This document shows, piece by piece, positions 24,398 to 30,930 of a stretch of 31,879 nucleotides of DNA. Location: positions 1-31,879 of the IMG/VR virus record IMGVR_UViG_3300021347_000020; one strand, written 5' to 3'. Both the position numbers and the translations under genes were made by a program. Within the stretch, counting starts at the first letter, position 1. Each line of letters begins with the position of its first letter. The notes beneath the pieces are model-generated. The model was not told the DNA's origin. It saw nothing but the letters and a program-made list of their open reading frames with translations, and did not search any database. The stretch comes from a virus.

Positions 24398-25543
24398 ATG
24401 AATAACGTGAAAATTTCAACACAAAACATCGTCAAGAAATTGGCAGAACAATATCCGGATCAAACAGAGTTCAGGAAGAACCTGATTGTTTCCGCTGCTG
24501 AATCTCTTGGCTATAAAGGATCAGATTGGTATCCTCTTTGCGACAAAGAGAATAGAGTCAAGATTGGTACATACGATCTTAGTGCAATGATTATCCCACT
24601 TAAGGATTCCATCACTGAATCATCAAATACGCAACAGAATACGGCTCTGTCAATGCAGTCGATTGTTAACCAAGAAAAGTCTATGGCAAAAGTCGATTCA
24701 ACGTTTGTACCATGGGGTTCATATTCCGATTTGGTAAAAATTATTAAATCAGAAATGTTTTACCCTACATATATTTCAGGACTATCTGGAAACGGTAAAA
24801 CCTTCATGGTAGAACAAGCGGCCGCAAAATTAAACAGAGAATTTATTAGGGTTCAGATTAACCCAGAAACAGACGAGGACGATTTACTTGGCGGATTCAG
24901 ACTTATTAATGGAGAAACTGTATTCTCTAAAGGGCCGGTTCTTAAGGCAATGGAGAACGGTGCAATTTTACTGCTCGATGAAATTGATAGAGCTACAAAT
25001 AAAATTATGTGTTTGCAAGGTATACTTGAAGGGAAACCTGTTCTGGTTAAGAAAACAGGTGAAACAATTTCTCCTGCGGCTGGCTTCAATGTTATAGCCA
25101 CAGCCAACACCAAAGGTAAGGGTTCAGAAGACGGCAGATTTACCGCTGCCACAATTATTGATGATGCTTTCCTTGAAAGATTTACAGTGGCAATTGACCA
25201 GAAATTCCCATCGGTCTCTATTGAAAAGAAAATCGTAGGGAAACATATGGACAAGTTTGGTAAAACAGACGAGGAATTTGCAGATAAACTTGTTACCTGG
25301 GCAGATATTATCAGAAAAACTTTTTATGATGATGGCGTAGACGAAGTTATTTCAACCAGAAGGTTGTGTCACATTGTCCAGACATATTCTATCTTCGGAG
25401 ACAAGATGAAGTCTATTGACCTATGTATCGCAAGATTTGATGATGATACCAAGGCGGCTTTCCTTGATCTTTACACTAAGGTAGATGATGGTGTAATTAC
25501 TAATGAAACAACAACTGAGGAAAATAATGAAGCAAACTTCTAA
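24398..25543 (+). CDS. MoxR/CobS-like AAA+ ATPase
   Basis: ATG chosen over an in-frame GTG at 24386 that overlaps the ribosome site AAGGAG. The 381-aa AAA+ ATPase has Walker A GLSGNGKT (128-135), Walker B LLLDEID (191-197), sensor 1 in ATANT (N237), an arginine finger-type ERF (260-262) and sensor 2 STRR (319-322). The N-terminal 100 residues are a helical domain typical of the phage CobS annotation. AAA+ ATPases of the MoxR/CobS group work with VWA-domain partners, and the gene upstream encodes one. It is likely to remodel a protein or insert a metal; the substrate is unknown. The next gene begins inside its 3' end. Confidence 0.9.
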   Translation: MNNVKISTQNIVKKLAEQYPDQTEFRKNLIVSAAESLGYKGSDWYPLCDKENRVKIGTYDLSAMIIPLKDSITESSNTQQNTALSMQSIVNQEKSMAKVDSTFVPWGSYSDLVKIIKSEMFYPTYISGLSGNGKTFMVEQAAAKLNREFIRVQINPETDEDDLLGGFRLINGETVFSKGPVLKAMENGAILLLDEIDRATNKIMCLQGILEGKPVLVKKTGETISPAAGFNVIATANTKGKGSEDGRFTAATIIDDAFLERFTVAIDQKFPSVSIEKKIVGKHMDKFGKTDEEFADKLVTWADIIRKTFYDDGVDEVISTRRLCHIVQTYSIFGDKMKSIDLCIARFDDDTKAAFLDLYTKVDDGVITNETTTEENNEANF

Positions 25544-25823
25544 TCCTGATTACAAATTTAATGAGGGAGCTCTGATCAAAGAGCTCCACTCGTACATAGA
25601 TTCAACTTATAATGCACATTATGGTCAAGGTGGACTCCAATCAAGTGAGGTCATCATTGACAGAGGACATGGCCTAGGATTCTTCTTAGGCAATGTTGAT
25701 AAATATAATGCTCGTTATGGGAAGAAAGGCGATACTCCAGCTGAGTGGCGCAAAGACCTGATGAAGGTTTTACATTATGGACTACTTGCGTTATATGAGC
25801 ATGATAGAACTAATGGTGAATAA
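25527..25823 (+). CDS. DUF3310-like nucleotide-kinase-type small protein
   Basis: Start at 25527 because GAGG lies 6 nt upstream; an earlier in-frame ATG at 25503 lies before that site. The gene overlaps the AAA+ gene by 17 nt. The 98-aa protein contains HYG (31-33), FFLGNVDKYNARYGKK (52-67), W-RKDLMK (74-80) and HYGLLALYE (83-91). This is the pattern of the DUF3310 family (HYQG ... F..GN..KY..R...K .. DL.K...Y). The family is widespread in phages, is often annotated as a nucleotide kinase, and has no established function. Coupled translation with the AAA+ gene is likely. Confidence 0.75.
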   Translation: MKQTSNPDYKFNEGALIKELHSYIDSTYNAHYGQGGLQSSEVIIDRGHGLGFFLGNVDKYNARYGKKGDTPAEWRKDLMKVLHYGLLALYEHDRTNGE

Positions 25824-25826
25824 GTG

Positions 25827-25865
25827 CAAAAAGTGGTTTACAATCACTGCTTTTTGTGATATAAT
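25827..25865 (+). promoter_or_regulatory. gp45 promoter with CAAAAAGTG box
   Basis: TTTACA (25837-25842), 17-bp spacer, TATAAT (25860-25865). A CAAAAAGTG box (25827-25835) abuts the -35, and CACTGCTTTTTG (25846-25857) is its imperfect inverted copy inside the spacer, so the -35 box lies between two arms of a possible operator. Confidence 0.8.
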
Positions 25866-25894
25866 ATACATATTAAAAAATGGAGAAACGCATT

Positions 25895-26563
25895 ATGCAA
25901 CTAAGTGAAGAAACACTTGCCCTACTACAAAACTTTGCCTCGATTAACCCGAACATTGTTTTAAAGCCAGGTCAAGAAATTAAAACTATTTCCGAGGCCA
26001 AGAATATTCTTGCAACAGCTTCGGTTGTGGAGGATTTCCCATCAGACCTAGGTATTTATGACCTTAATGAGTTCTTAAATGTACTCGGTCTTGTTGACAA
26101 TCCAACATTAAATTTTACGGAGAAATCTGTGAAAGTCAGTGGTACTGGAACAGGGGTAAATTATTACCTTGCTGAACCTAGTATCCTAACTGCGCCCGAG
26201 AGGGACATTACAATGCCAAACGCCGAGGTTACTGTTGAACTAACCGAAGAAAAACTTCTGAAGGCAAAAAAGGCAGCGTCAGTGCTTGGTCACTTAGATC
26301 TTGCTTTCATTGGAAACGATGATGGCATTTCTATTAAAGTGTTCGACCCTAAAGATGCTAGTGCAAATACTTTTGAACTATCTCTTGGAGAAAACACGAC
26401 TGGGCAAACTTTTAGTTTCATTATGAATATTTCAAATCTGAAAATCATTGATGGTGACTATGAAGTGCAAATTTCATCAAAACTCATTTCAAAGTGGGTG
26501 AACAAAACTAAACCGGTAAGTTACTTTATTGCTTTGGAAAAAAGTTCAACATTTGGTGTATAA
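25895..26563 (+). CDS. 45: Sliding clamp gp45
   Basis: Start at 25895 because GGAG is 9 nt upstream and MQLSEETLALLQNFASIN aligns with the start of T4 gp45; an in-frame ATG at 25880 precedes the ribosome site. The 222-aa processivity clamp (T4 228 aa) shows IYDLNEFLNVLGLV (59-72), a region ending FSFIMNISNLKIIDGDY and the C-terminal YFIALEKSS. The trimer tethers DNA polymerase and activates gp55-dependent late transcription. The stop codon lies inside a late promoter for the next gene. Confidence 0.95.
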   Translation: MQLSEETLALLQNFASINPNIVLKPGQEIKTISEAKNILATASVVEDFPSDLGIYDLNEFLNVLGLVDNPTLNFTEKSVKVSGTGTGVNYYLAEPSILTAPERDITMPNAEVTVELTEEKLLKAKKAASVLGHLDLAFIGNDDGISIKVFDPKDASANTFELSLGENTTGQTFSFIMNISNLKIIDGDYEVQISSKLISKWVNKTKPVSYFIALEKSSTFGV

Positions 26564-26566
26564 ATA
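26559..26566 (+). promoter_or_regulatory. T4-type late promoter overlapping gp45 stop
   Basis: Exact TATAAATA that includes the gp45 TAA. It would add late transcription of the 86-aa gene and what follows. Confidence 0.6.
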
Positions 26567-26595
26567 ATACTATAAATTAGCTAATGGAGAATATT

Positions 26596-26856
26596 ATGTC
26601 AGAAGATGTAAACGCAACACAGGACACTCAAGTGGGTGAACCTGTGCAACTTGGTCTACAAGATATCGCTACAATGGTGCAAGTCATTGATATTGTATCA
26701 CGTAGGGGTGGTTTTGAAGGCCAAGAACTCGAAGCAATTGGAGGTTTGAGAAACAGAATTGTAGCTTTCTTAAACGCAGCTGCACCTAAAGATGGCGAAC
26801 AGCCTGAAGGTACAGTCCCAGTTGCAGAAGAGCCTTCCGTTCAAGAAGAAGGCTAG
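26596..26856 (+). CDS. 86-aa conserved-type hypothetical protein
   Basis: Start at 26596 because TGGAG lies 9 nt upstream; an in-frame ATG at 26584 overlaps the ribosome site. The protein has a short acidic N-terminus, a helical core LGLQDIATMVQVIDIVSRRG (about 20-39) with EGQELEAIGGLRNRIVAFLNAA, and an acidic Pro/Glu-rich tail. A similar LQDI...V.IID...RG.F-x-G.EL..VG.L..R...F pattern is common in small proteins of marine T4-like phages beside gp45. Function unknown. It is followed directly by the candidate pseudoknot. Confidence 0.72.
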   Translation: MSEDVNATQDTQVGEPVQLGLQDIATMVQVIDIVSRRGGFEGQELEAIGGLRNRIVAFLNAAAPKDGEQPEGTVPVAEEPSVQEEG

Positions 26857-26859
26857 AGT

Positions 26860-26935
26860 TGGGGACGACTAGGGGGTCAAGGTTTCGCCAACCAGAATCC
26901 CCACAAACAGGCCAGTATGAAAAGGCCCCCTAGTC
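26860..26935 (+). ncRNA. Candidate RNA pseudoknot
   Basis: Stem 1 TGGGGA (26860-26865) with TCCCCA (26898-26903); stem 2 GACTAGGGGG (26867-26876) with CCCCCTAGTC (26926-26935), a perfect 10-bp helix. The arms interleave (1, 2, 1', 2'), giving an H-type pseudoknot. A 4-bp hairpin GGTT/AACC (26881-26893) lies between. It sits in a 105-nt gap between two small genes, has unusually high GC for this genome, and is followed by no T-run. It may be a cis-regulatory leader, a processing site or a free RNA. It matches no riboswitch class I can name. Confidence 0.6.
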
Positions 26936-26961
26936 ACCAATTTATTATTACAGGAATTATT

Positions 26962-27219
26962 ATGCAAAAAAGTGAATTACAAAGTCTTATCAAGTCTTTA
27001 CAAGAAGGTATTGTGTTTGTTACCTTTACCAAAATCGGCTCTGGCGAGGTTCGCCGAATGGAGTCCACACTCAAACCCGAAATATTAAAAGAAGCAGGTA
27101 TTGCTGCTACTGTAGAAAATATCAGCCCAGAGTCTGATCATGTTGCAGTATGGTGCTTGGATAAAAATGCCTGGCGCTCTTTCCGAGTAGAAACTGTTAC
27201 AGGCTGGGAGGTAGCATAA
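26962..27219 (+). CDS. WYL_2-like (Sm/SH3-barrel) small protein
   Basis: Start at 26962 because AGGA lies 9 nt upstream; an ATG at 26917 in the same frame lies inside the pseudoknot region. The 85-aa protein has the pattern IVFVTFTKIGSGEVRRMESTL (about 13-33), VAVWCLDKNAWRSFRVETVTGWEV (61-84). That is the signature of the WYL_2 (DUF2693) phage family, predicted to be an SH3-type barrel with a tryptophan in WRSFRV. The stop overlaps the clamp-loader ATG by one base. Function unknown; nucleic-acid binding is possible. Confidence 0.72.
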   Translation: MQKSELQSLIKSLQEGIVFVTFTKIGSGEVRRMESTLKPEILKEAGIAATVENISPESDHVAVWCLDKNAWRSFRVETVTGWEVA

Positions 27220-28154
27220 TGGAAGAATTTTTATGGGTCGAGAAGTATCGACCACAAACAGTTGCAGATACCATTCTGCCGAAACCTTTAAAGACCACAT
27301 TTCAAACAATTGTAAATACGGGAGAAATTCCTAATTTATTGTTTACTGGAACAGCTGGCGTCGGTAAAACAACTGTTGCTAAGGCGTTATGTAACCAGCT
27401 AGGACTTGATTATCTATTGATTAACGGATCCGAAGAGGGTAACATTGACACGCTGCGTAATAAAATTAAACATTTCGCATCAACAGTATCTTTACAGGGT
27501 GGATACAAGGTGGTAATTCTTGATGAGGCAGACTACTTGAATCCCCAGTCCACCCAACCTGCTTTACGCGGATTCATTGAAGAGTTCAGTAATAACTGTA
27601 GATTCATAATGACCTGTAACTTTAAAAACAGAATCATTGAACCACTACACTCTCGTTGTTCCGTAGTTGAATTTAATATTGCTAAGAAAGATATGCCAGA
27701 CTTATGTGGCTCATTTATGAAACGAGTGGGTAATATTTTATCCAATGAGAATGTAGAATATGATGAACCAGTAATTGCTGAGTTAATTATGAAACACATG
27801 CCAGATTGGCGTAGAGTTCTTAATGAATTGCAACGATACTCAGTGTCAGGTAAGATTGATACAGGTATTCTTGTATCACTATCAGAAGTCTCTATGGGTA
27901 ACCTAATGTCTGCTATGAAGGACAAAAACTTTAAAAAGATGCGACAATGGGTAACTGATAATATTGATCAAGAACCTGCTTCATTGTTTCGTAAAATTTA
28001 TGATAATATGTCCGACTATGTTAAACCACAATCTATTCCACAGCTAGTGCTTATCCTTGCAGATTATCAATACAAGAATAGTTTTGTTGCTGACCACGAA
28101 TTAAATATGGTTGCATGTTGTACAGAAATAATGGCGGCGGTGGACTTTAATTAA
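27219..28154 (+). CDS. 44: Clamp loader large subunit gp44
   Basis: The 311-aa AAA+ ATPase (T4 319 aa) opens and loads the gp45 clamp. It starts with LWVEKYRPQTVADTILP typical of clamp loaders, then Walker A GTAGVGKT (44-51), Walker B VILDEAD (99-105), and SRC (145-147) with the arginine finger. The C-terminal helical collar is complete. Its ATG overlaps the upstream stop and its stop overlaps the next ATG (TAATG). gp62, normally next, is displaced by three small genes. Confidence 0.95.
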   Translation: MEEFLWVEKYRPQTVADTILPKPLKTTFQTIVNTGEIPNLLFTGTAGVGKTTVAKALCNQLGLDYLLINGSEEGNIDTLRNKIKHFASTVSLQGGYKVVILDEADYLNPQSTQPALRGFIEEFSNNCRFIMTCNFKNRIIEPLHSRCSVVEFNIAKKDMPDLCGSFMKRVGNILSNENVEYDEPVIAELIMKHMPDWRRVLNELQRYSVSGKIDTGILVSLSEVSMGNLMSAMKDKNFKKMRQWVTDNIDQEPASLFRKIYDNMSDYVKPQSIPQLVLILADYQYKNSFVADHELNMVACCTEIMAAVDFN

Positions 28155-28282
28155 TGAACCAACAACAAGCTGTAGAAAAAACAATACGCGACTTAAATGA
28201 GCAACTTTATAAAGCATATGCCAGAATAAAAGAATTGCAAGATAAAGTTGAAGAACTAGAATCTAAGAATGAAAAGAAATAA
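28154..28282 (+). CDS. 42-aa coiled-coil microprotein
   Basis: A small gene starting in a TAATG overlap with gp44. The protein (NQQQAVEKTIRDLNEQLYKA..., then IKELQDKVEELES) is a single amphipathic helix with Leu/Ile/Val heptads and a Lys/Glu-rich end, likely a short coiled coil. No family recognised. Its stop overlaps the next start by a few bases, which supports translation. Confidence 0.6.
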   Translation: MNQQQAVEKTIRDLNEQLYKAYARIKELQDKVEELESKNEKK

Positions 28283-28433
28283 ATATTGGAAATTGTGGGC
28301 TAAATCTCTTGGAGAGAAATCTGGTACCACTAATCACGAGGCAGACATTATTGCTTTAATGCGAAGTGTGATTGTACTTGTAAATTTCCTTACTTGTTTC
28401 TTTATCATAGCAGGAGTGATACATCAATGGTAG
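28269..28433 (+). CDS. 54-aa small membrane protein
   Basis: Begins MKRNKYWKLWAKSLGEKSG, then an acidic helix HEADIIALMRS and a single transmembrane segment VIVLVNFLTCFFIIAGVI (about 34-51), ending HQW. The start overlaps the preceding gene by 14 nt and the end overlaps the deaminase start by 7 nt. Short proteins of this shape (KYWxLWAKSLG plus one membrane helix ending near GVI-x-x-W) are frequent in marine T4-like phages, so I take it as a real conserved gene. The role is unknown; a membrane anchor or a regulator of host envelope is possible. Confidence 0.72.
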   Translation: MKRNKYWKLWAKSLGEKSGTTNHEADIIALMRSVIVLVNFLTCFFIIAGVIHQW

Positions 28434-28876
28434 ATAAATGGAAACGTGCATTTATGGAAACTGCTAATACTTTTGGCAAGTTATCTCATGCAAAACGTGC
28501 TCAAGTTGGCGCTGCTATCGTAAAAGATAACAGAATTATATCTGTCGGATATAATGGAATGCCCTCTGGCTGGGATAATAACTGTGAAGAGGTAGTTAGA
28601 TTGGGTGACGACAAGACCAGTATACCTATGGGATTAAAAACTAAACCAGAAGTATTGCATGCAGAGACTAATGCTATTGCTAAAGTAGCTCGATCAGCAG
28701 AATCATGTGAAGGTGCAGACATTTATACAACTTATGCTCCATGCCTCGATTGTGCTAAACTAATATATCAATCGGGTATAAGTAAAGTTTATTATGCAAA
28801 CGACCACATGCGTTCAACAGCAGGAGTTGATTTTCTGAACAAGTGTGATATTGAGGTGACTCATGTCCCCATTTGA
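28427..28876 (+). CDS. cd: dCMP deaminase
   Basis: Start at 28427 because AGGAG lies 10 nt upstream; an upstream TTG start is unlikely. The 149-aa cytidine/deoxycytidylate deaminase has zinc motifs HAE (78-80) and PCLDC (105-109). It converts dCMP to dUMP for dTTP synthesis, which helps an AT-rich phage make thymidine. N-terminal HAKRAQVGAAIVKDNRIISV is typical. It is shorter than T4 gene cd product (193 aa). Its place inside the clamp-loader cluster is unusual. It overlaps gp62 by 14 nt. Confidence 0.93.
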   Translation: MVDKWKRAFMETANTFGKLSHAKRAQVGAAIVKDNRIISVGYNGMPSGWDNNCEEVVRLGDDKTSIPMGLKTKPEVLHAETNAIAKVARSAESCEGADIYTTYAPCLDCAKLIYQSGISKVYYANDHMRSTAGVDFLNKCDIEVTHVPI

Positions 28877-29243
28877 TTATGTAAATGATATAACATACGG
28901 CAAGAAAGGAATCATGGTTGATGATATTGCCGAAAAGAATTACAATGCTTTTATTATAAATCGTTCACTATCCTATCACAATGATACGGTACTATTTGCT
29001 AATGAGATGAATATACATCATACTATAGACAGCCGCCTTCAGTATGATTTTTTTATAAATATAATAAGGAAACAGAAAAGATGGTCCAAATGGATGAAAC
29101 CATCGGAAGTTTCTGATTTAGATCTCATCAAAGAATATTATGGATATAGTAATGAAAAGGCTAAGTCCGTATTAAAATTATTAAATGATGATAAAATTAA
29201 CGAATTGAAAAATAGGATTTATAAAGGTGGAAAACGAAAATAA
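28863..29243 (+). CDS. 62: Clamp loader small subunit gp62
   Basis: The 126-aa protein matches gp62 of marine T4-like phages: SPFDYVNDITYGKKGIM, EKNYNAFIINRSLSYHNDTV (24-43), ANEMNIHHTIDSRLQYDFF (46-64), RKQKRWSKWMKP and a final helix. It is shorter than T4 gp62 (187 aa). With gp44 it forms the loader for the gp45 clamp. It is separated from gp44 by three genes. RegA overlaps its 3' end by 17 nt. Confidence 0.88.
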   Translation: MSPFDYVNDITYGKKGIMVDDIAEKNYNAFIINRSLSYHNDTVLFANEMNIHHTIDSRLQYDFFINIIRKQKRWSKWMKPSEVSDLDLIKEYYGYSNEKAKSVLKLLNDDKINELKNRIYKGGKRK

Positions 29244-29652
29244 AGAAGTCAAAAATTGGACTCCAGCAGAAATGCTTGAAGTCTCTCTCAACGAACCAGA
29301 TGATTTTTTAAAAATTAGAGAAACATTAACTAGAATTGGTGTTGCCTCTAGGAAAGATCAAAAGCTATTCCAATCATGTCATATTCTGCATAAACAAGGC
29401 AGGTATTTCATTGTGCATTTTAAAGAGCTATTTCTGTTAGATGGTAAACCAAGTAATTTAATCGAAAACGACTTAGAACGTAGGAACACAATTGCTACAT
29501 TACTAGCAGATTGGGGATTAGTAAGTATTATTAATACTAAAGTCTCAACTCCGTGTGCACCTTTAAGACAGATTAAAGTTATTCCATTTAAAGAAAAGAC
29601 ACAATGGGAACTATGTCCAAAATATAATATAGGTAATTCAAATAAGGAATAA
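29227..29652 (+). CDS. regA: Translational repressor RegA
   Basis: RegA binds early mRNA ribosome sites and represses their translation. Residues about 16-137 match T4 RegA (122 aa): MLEVSLNEPDDFLKIRETLT, SCHILHKQGRYFIVHFKELF, ADWGLVSI and the end WELCPKYNIGN. The frame starts at GTG 29227 with AGGA about 10 nt upstream, which gives 141 aa with a 15-residue N-terminal extension (ENENKEVKNWTPAE). A start at ATG 29272 would give a T4-length protein but has no ribosome site. RegA sits at the end of its cluster, as in T4. Confidence 0.92.
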   Translation: MENENKEVKNWTPAEMLEVSLNEPDDFLKIRETLTRIGVASRKDQKLFQSCHILHKQGRYFIVHFKELFLLDGKPSNLIENDLERRNTIATLLADWGLVSIINTKVSTPCAPLRQIKVIPFKEKTQWELCPKYNIGNSNKE

Positions 29653-29658
29653 AACCCT

Positions 29659-29666
29659 TATAAATA
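29659..29666 (+). promoter_or_regulatory. T4-type late promoter (tail fibre gene)
   Basis: Exact TATAAATA seven bases after regA. It is followed by a TAGGAGA ribosome site before the structural gene at 29694. Confidence 0.7.
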
Positions 29667-29693
29667 TATTATAAGAGAATAGGAGAATTTAAT

Positions 29694-30374
29694 ATGGCAT
29701 TACAATCAAGCGGCGCAATTTCAATGTTTGACATATCCAATGAATTTGGAGGATATGCTTATCCGCCTGTGGAAATAGATGACTATATGGCTGCAGACCC
29801 TGTAAATCAGCCTAGTTACGGTAACACAGTAGGTACTTTAGTTGATATGGCTGATTTTTACGGCACTAGTATTAAAACAGTTCGACTTGCTGTCCAACCC
29901 AATCATGACAGCTATTTGAGATATGGTTACTCCAGAACTAACGGATACTTTTATTTTATGTCTGAGAGTGGTCAATCAGGTACTGCTTTCGGAACTGCAA
30001 CTCGAACGAGCTCACTTGCATCTGGTAGTAGAAGTCTTGCATGCATTGTAATGGATGACGCTTATTATGATTATCTTACAATAGGATTTTCAGGCGGCAG
30101 CAGCTCAACAAATGGTGGTTGGACATCGGCCACATTTTATGATCATCAAAGTTCTCCGCCATATAGATGCGACTTAAGCACAGGTATTACAATTTATAGA
30201 ACAGATGCAATTAACTTTAATGCATTACCAGGTACTAGTCCTACAGTATATGGTTATAGATTTGGTTATGCTGGTACCAGCTCCACCGCTGCGACCAATG
30301 CCGCGAATGTAGCACAAAGAATTAAAGACAATGCGACTGTAACGCCGTATTATATATACGTAGAATTTACCTAG
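29694..30374 (+). CDS. Putative tail-fibre or virion structural protein
   Basis: The 226-aa protein begins MALQSSGAISMFDISNEFGG, a start common in structural proteins of marine and T4-like phages. The rest is rich in Gly, Ser, Thr and Tyr and looks like beta-strand receptor-type sequence: SRTNGYFYFMSESGQSGTAF and GFSGGSSSTNGGW. A late promoter, a following chaperone-like gene and a nearby glycosyltransferase fit a receptor-binding or decoration protein. No catalytic motif is visible. Exact role (fibre tip, baseplate decoration) is inferred. Confidence 0.7.
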   Translation: MALQSSGAISMFDISNEFGGYAYPPVEIDDYMAADPVNQPSYGNTVGTLVDMADFYGTSIKTVRLAVQPNHDSYLRYGYSRTNGYFYFMSESGQSGTAFGTATRTSSLASGSRSLACIVMDDAYYDYLTIGFSGGSSSTNGGWTSATFYDHQSSPPYRCDLSTGITIYRTDAINFNALPGTSPTVYGYRFGYAGTSSTAATNAANVAQRIKDNATVTPYYIYVEFT

Positions 30375-30387
30375 GAGAAAATAAACA

Positions 30388-30927
30388 ATGGCAATAACTT
30401 ATAATATACGAAGACTTGATCAAATTGGATCATCAATGAACTTAGAATTCATTAATAGTGATGATTCTCTACCCAATTGGTACACTATGGCCAGTCTACC
30501 TGAAAATTTTACAGAAGCTCAAGTACATCAAATTGCTGAAAATATGGCTGAAGACGCTGCATTATTCTGGCAAAATTATACTGCAGTTGAGCCCTTAGTT
30601 TTAGAAGAAAGTAGTAAAACTATTAAAGATGTTCAAATTGAAGACTCACCAGAATTTAATGCCCTCTATGAGCGTCTCGTCGCGGTCTGGACAGAAGATG
30701 AAACAACTAAATATAAAAGTTGGGAAAAAGTTCCTTATACAGCTGAAGAGAAAGCAAGAAATATCAGGCAAAGAAGAGACCAGCAATTACATATTACTGA
30801 TATGGAAGCAGTATCTGATAGAACTCCTAGTACAGAAATACTTAATTATAGACAAGCACTTAGAGATATTACAGATCAAGAAACATTTCCTAATAGTGTT
30901 ATTTGGCCAATTAAACCGATAGGTTAA
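30388..30927 (+). CDS. Tail-fibre assembly chaperone-like protein
   Basis: The 179-aa protein ends with a domain (about 123-179) typical of phage tail assembly chaperones (Phage_tail_APC/DUF4376 type): ARNIRQRRDQQL, a TDMEAVSDRTPS turn, YRQALRDITDQ (154-164), FPNSVIWPIKP (167-177). The N-terminal part contains an acidic helix. In other phages such proteins help fold or attach the fibre encoded next to them, here the gene just upstream. The gap to that gene is 13 nt with an AGGAG site, so they form one operon. Confidence 0.78.
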   Translation: MAITYNIRRLDQIGSSMNLEFINSDDSLPNWYTMASLPENFTEAQVHQIAENMAEDAALFWQNYTAVEPLVLEESSKTIKDVQIEDSPEFNALYERLVAVWTEDETTKYKSWEKVPYTAEEKARNIRQRRDQQLHITDMEAVSDRTPSTEILNYRQALRDITDQETFPNSVIWPIKPIG

Positions 30928-30930
30928 TAA

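Noticed and set aside
22084-25543. Cobalamin cobaltochelatase (CobS/CobT) as the function of the AAA+/VWA pair
   Set aside because: The domain layout matches, but no corrin pathway gene or CobN is nearby and the VWA protein has an added HExxH motif. I keep the family name as a similarity only.
26860-26935. tmRNA or intrinsic terminator for the GC-rich inverted repeats
   Set aside because: No alanine tRNA-like ends or tag reading frame are present, and no T-run follows the second stem. The interleaved arms fit a pseudoknot better.
26917-26961. Upstream ATG extension of the WYL_2-like gene
   Set aside because: The ATG at 26917 lies in the loop of the pseudoknot region and has no good ribosome site; AGGA before 26962 fits the start better.
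28394-28426. TTG start of the deaminase at 28394
   Set aside because: It would add 11 hydrophobic residues that are really the other-frame coding sequence of the small membrane protein; AGGAG sits before the ATG at 28427.
29054-29061. TATAAATA inside gp62 as a regA late promoter
   Set aside because: It is within coding sequence and regA is expected early; an AT-rich genome will contain the octamer by chance. The same applies to a copy inside gp47 near 19244.
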